This document shows positions 62,801 to 64,000 of a stretch of 64,000 nucleotides of DNA, piece by piece (the first letter of the stretch is position 1; each line of letters opens with the position of its first letter). The stretch spans positions 3,224,001 through 3,288,000 of the forward strand of contig JBCAMK010000002.1 of assembly GCA_038503065.1 (NCBI GenBank), written 5' to 3'. The position numbers and the translations under genes are program-made. The notes under the pieces were generated by a model. It made no database searches and was not told where the DNA came from. It saw only the letters and a list, made by a program, of their open reading frames with translations. This DNA is from Paragyromitra xinjiangensis (Eukaryota; Ascomycota; Pezizomycetes; Pezizales; Discinaceae).

Positions 62801-63225
62801 ACTACTGTATGATGCCGATAAGACCATTGTAGAGAAGATGGAGGCCATCGCGCGGGAGATGTACGGTGCCGATGGCGTCGAGCTTAGTGAGCTAGCCAAG
62901 AGCCAGTGCGAGACCTACACAAGACAAGGGTTTGGACATTTGCCAATTTGCATTGCCAAGGTTTGTAGCTTCCTCTTGTCCGGGGAAAACTTTATCCGGC
63001 GCTGACAAAATGCAGACACAATATTCGCTGTCCCACGATCCTGCACTCAAGGGTGCGCCAACGGGCTTTACGGTTCCGATTCGCGACGTCCGGTTATCGC
63101 CTGGTGCCGGATACCTTTACGCCAAGGCTGCAGATATCCAGACGATTCCTGGACTACCAACTGCTCCGGGATACCTCAATGTTGATGTGAATGCGGAGAC
63201 TGGCGAAATTGAGGGGCTGTTTTAG
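59851..63225 (+). CDS. mis1: Trifunctional C1-tetrahydrofolate synthase (Ade3/Mis1 type)
   Basis: Seven exons: 59851-60115, 60239-60259, 60338-60375, 60430-61600, 61650-62034, 62090-62960, 63016-63225. The product is 986 aa from a TTG at 59851 or 939 aa from the first in-frame ATG at 59992. It interconverts methylene-, methenyl- and 10-formyl-THF and ligates formate, supplying one-carbon units for purines and thymidylate. The methylene-THF dehydrogenase/cyclohydrolase domain (first 300 residues) shows [37 protein letters not shown] and [11 protein letters not shown]. The formate-THF ligase domain shows [23 protein letters not shown] and [16 protein letters not shown]. The 47 residues before M59992 form a typical mitochondrial presequence ([20 protein letters not shown]). 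Alternative starts could therefore give mitochondrial and cytosolic forms. Confidence 0.95.
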
Positions 63226-63828
63226 ATGGTATTTGCTGCGGGGAAAAACGGGTGGTTTTCTTTTTTTGTGTTCCTTTTCAACCCTTAGAAGAAAAGAGTT
63301 GCAATTTCAACAATTGGCGTCTGGGTTAAATATAAAAAGCCAAGTAGGGCCTGGGTTGGAAGTGATATCTTTTAGAGCTTCATTTGTATCTAAACATGCA
63401 AGATTATAAAAGAAGTGAGGGGTTTCGGGGGATTTTATTGCAATATTCCGTGGATGCTTGTATACTGGTACCTCAAATGACGTTGGGCCGTTAGACCGAT
63501 AACCCCACTATGATACTAGGGGGAAATCTTTGGTCAGGAACCCCCCCGTAATTACCAACAGCCGCAAAAACACCCCACCATCGGGCTCCGTACTACAGGC
63601 GGCGGGTCAATCAGTCCCTGCCTTTTATAAATCTCAATTAGGTCTATTCCTAATCTTGTGTGGGAGGGAGAGAAAAAAAACCGCAGGGTGACTCCATAAC
63701 TTCATCATTCCCCGCCAATTCGCTCCATTCCATTGAGCATTCTTGTCGGCCTTGAAACCACCCTACCCGATTGTAGACGCGTGCGCCTTGATCCAGTATT
63801 TCCTACGAATTCCGGTCCCCCCTCGGTA
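63226..63828. other. Intergenic at the right end
   Basis: 603 bases: the C1-THF synthase 3' region and the promoter of the next gene. No specific site is recognised. Confidence 0.45.
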
Positions 63829-63982
63829 ATGTCTTTCGTCCGCCCCTCTTGCAGCCGGTTGTTGCGGGGCGCCTTCTGCAGTGCTAGACCTCTCGCGTCG
63901 TCGTTTTATTCTGCTCCTGTCGCTGCTTCTTTGAGGTCGCAAATATCTGCACGACAGTTCTCTATCAGTATGGCTCGTGAAT
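63829..63982 (+). CDS. First exon of a probable mitochondrial protein (cut by the window end)
   Basis: ATG at 63829 opens 51 codons plus one base before a GTGAGC donor at 63983. The product starts MSFVRPSCSRLLRGAF and continues with an Arg/Ser/Ala-rich, acid-free leader ending in SARQFSISMARE, a typical mitochondrial presequence. An internal Met (MARE) at the end of the exon might start a non-mitochondrial form. The rest lies outside the window. The MARE start recalls fungal AIF-like oxidoreductases with a Rieske domain, but that is only a guess. Confidence 0.6.
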
Positions 63983-64000
63983 GTGAGCAGCTTTTTTTGT

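Overview
The window is nuclear DNA of a filamentous ascomycete (Pezizomycotina). Almost every gene has several short GT-AG introns (about 45-110 bases). The gene set is fungal: an Opy2 membrane anchor of the HOG pathway, a class III type chitin synthase, a NACHT-ankyrin NLR with a fungal N-terminal domain, a MOT1-type molybdate transporter and a fungal secreted NlpC/P60 protein. I cannot fix the class from sequence alone; Pezizomycetes or Orbiliomycetes are guesses. All gene models below were spliced by hand from the reading frames and splice sites, with the frame checked across each junction.

Layout. 0.7-1.5 kb: a small six-exon TMEM234-family membrane protein (-). 4.4-10.9 kb: a compact housekeeping block with a conserved unknown protein (-), RBX1 (+), prephenate dehydratase (-) and eRF1 (+). 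12.7-14.8 kb: an F-box/ankyrin protein (-) and a twin-CX9C DUF3128 protein (+). 15.8-21.2 kb: a large NLR (+) whose ankyrin domain is an array of 16 near-identical 102-bp units, followed by a decayed ankyrin tail. 22.3-23.9 kb: OPY2 (-). 23.9-34.6 kb: a gene desert of nearly 11 kb with no gene or recognisable intact transposon. 34.7-37.8 kb: chitin synthase (+). 40.1-43.6 kb: mitochondrial GTPase GUF1 (-) and a divergent alpha/beta hydrolase (+). 43.9-46.2 kb: an unknown 512-residue protein and an F-box protein, both (-). 46.2-49.1 kb: gene-poor. 49.1-57.7 kb: secreted NlpC/P60 hydrolase (+), F-box protein (-), molybdate transporter (+), MAD2 (+) and a membrane-anchored histidine phosphatase (+). 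58.2-63.2 kb: MBF1 (+) and trifunctional C1-tetrahydrofolate synthase (+). The window ends in the first exon of another gene with a mitochondrial-type leader.

Functional threads. RBX1 and three F-box proteins are components of cullin-RING ubiquitin ligases. eRF1, MBF1 and GUF1 act in translation or transcription. Opy2 and chitin synthase concern the cell surface and cell wall. The NLR and the NlpC/P60 hydrolase are candidates for recognition of non-self and for dealing with bacteria.

Most interesting points: (1) the eRF1 stop codon is followed by a 37-codon open extension that overlaps three consecutive GC-rich hairpins, a possible readthrough/autoregulation element; (2) the C1-THF synthase has a clear mitochondrial leader with no in-frame AUG but a well-placed UUG; (3) the NLR repeat array looks recently homogenised and its old C-terminal end is decayed; (4) the NlpC/P60 gene carries a recent exon-plus-intron duplication; (5) the palindrome TACATGTA occurs at least 14 times, always outside the coding exons I could assign. 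I saw no tRNA, rRNA or CRISPR array.
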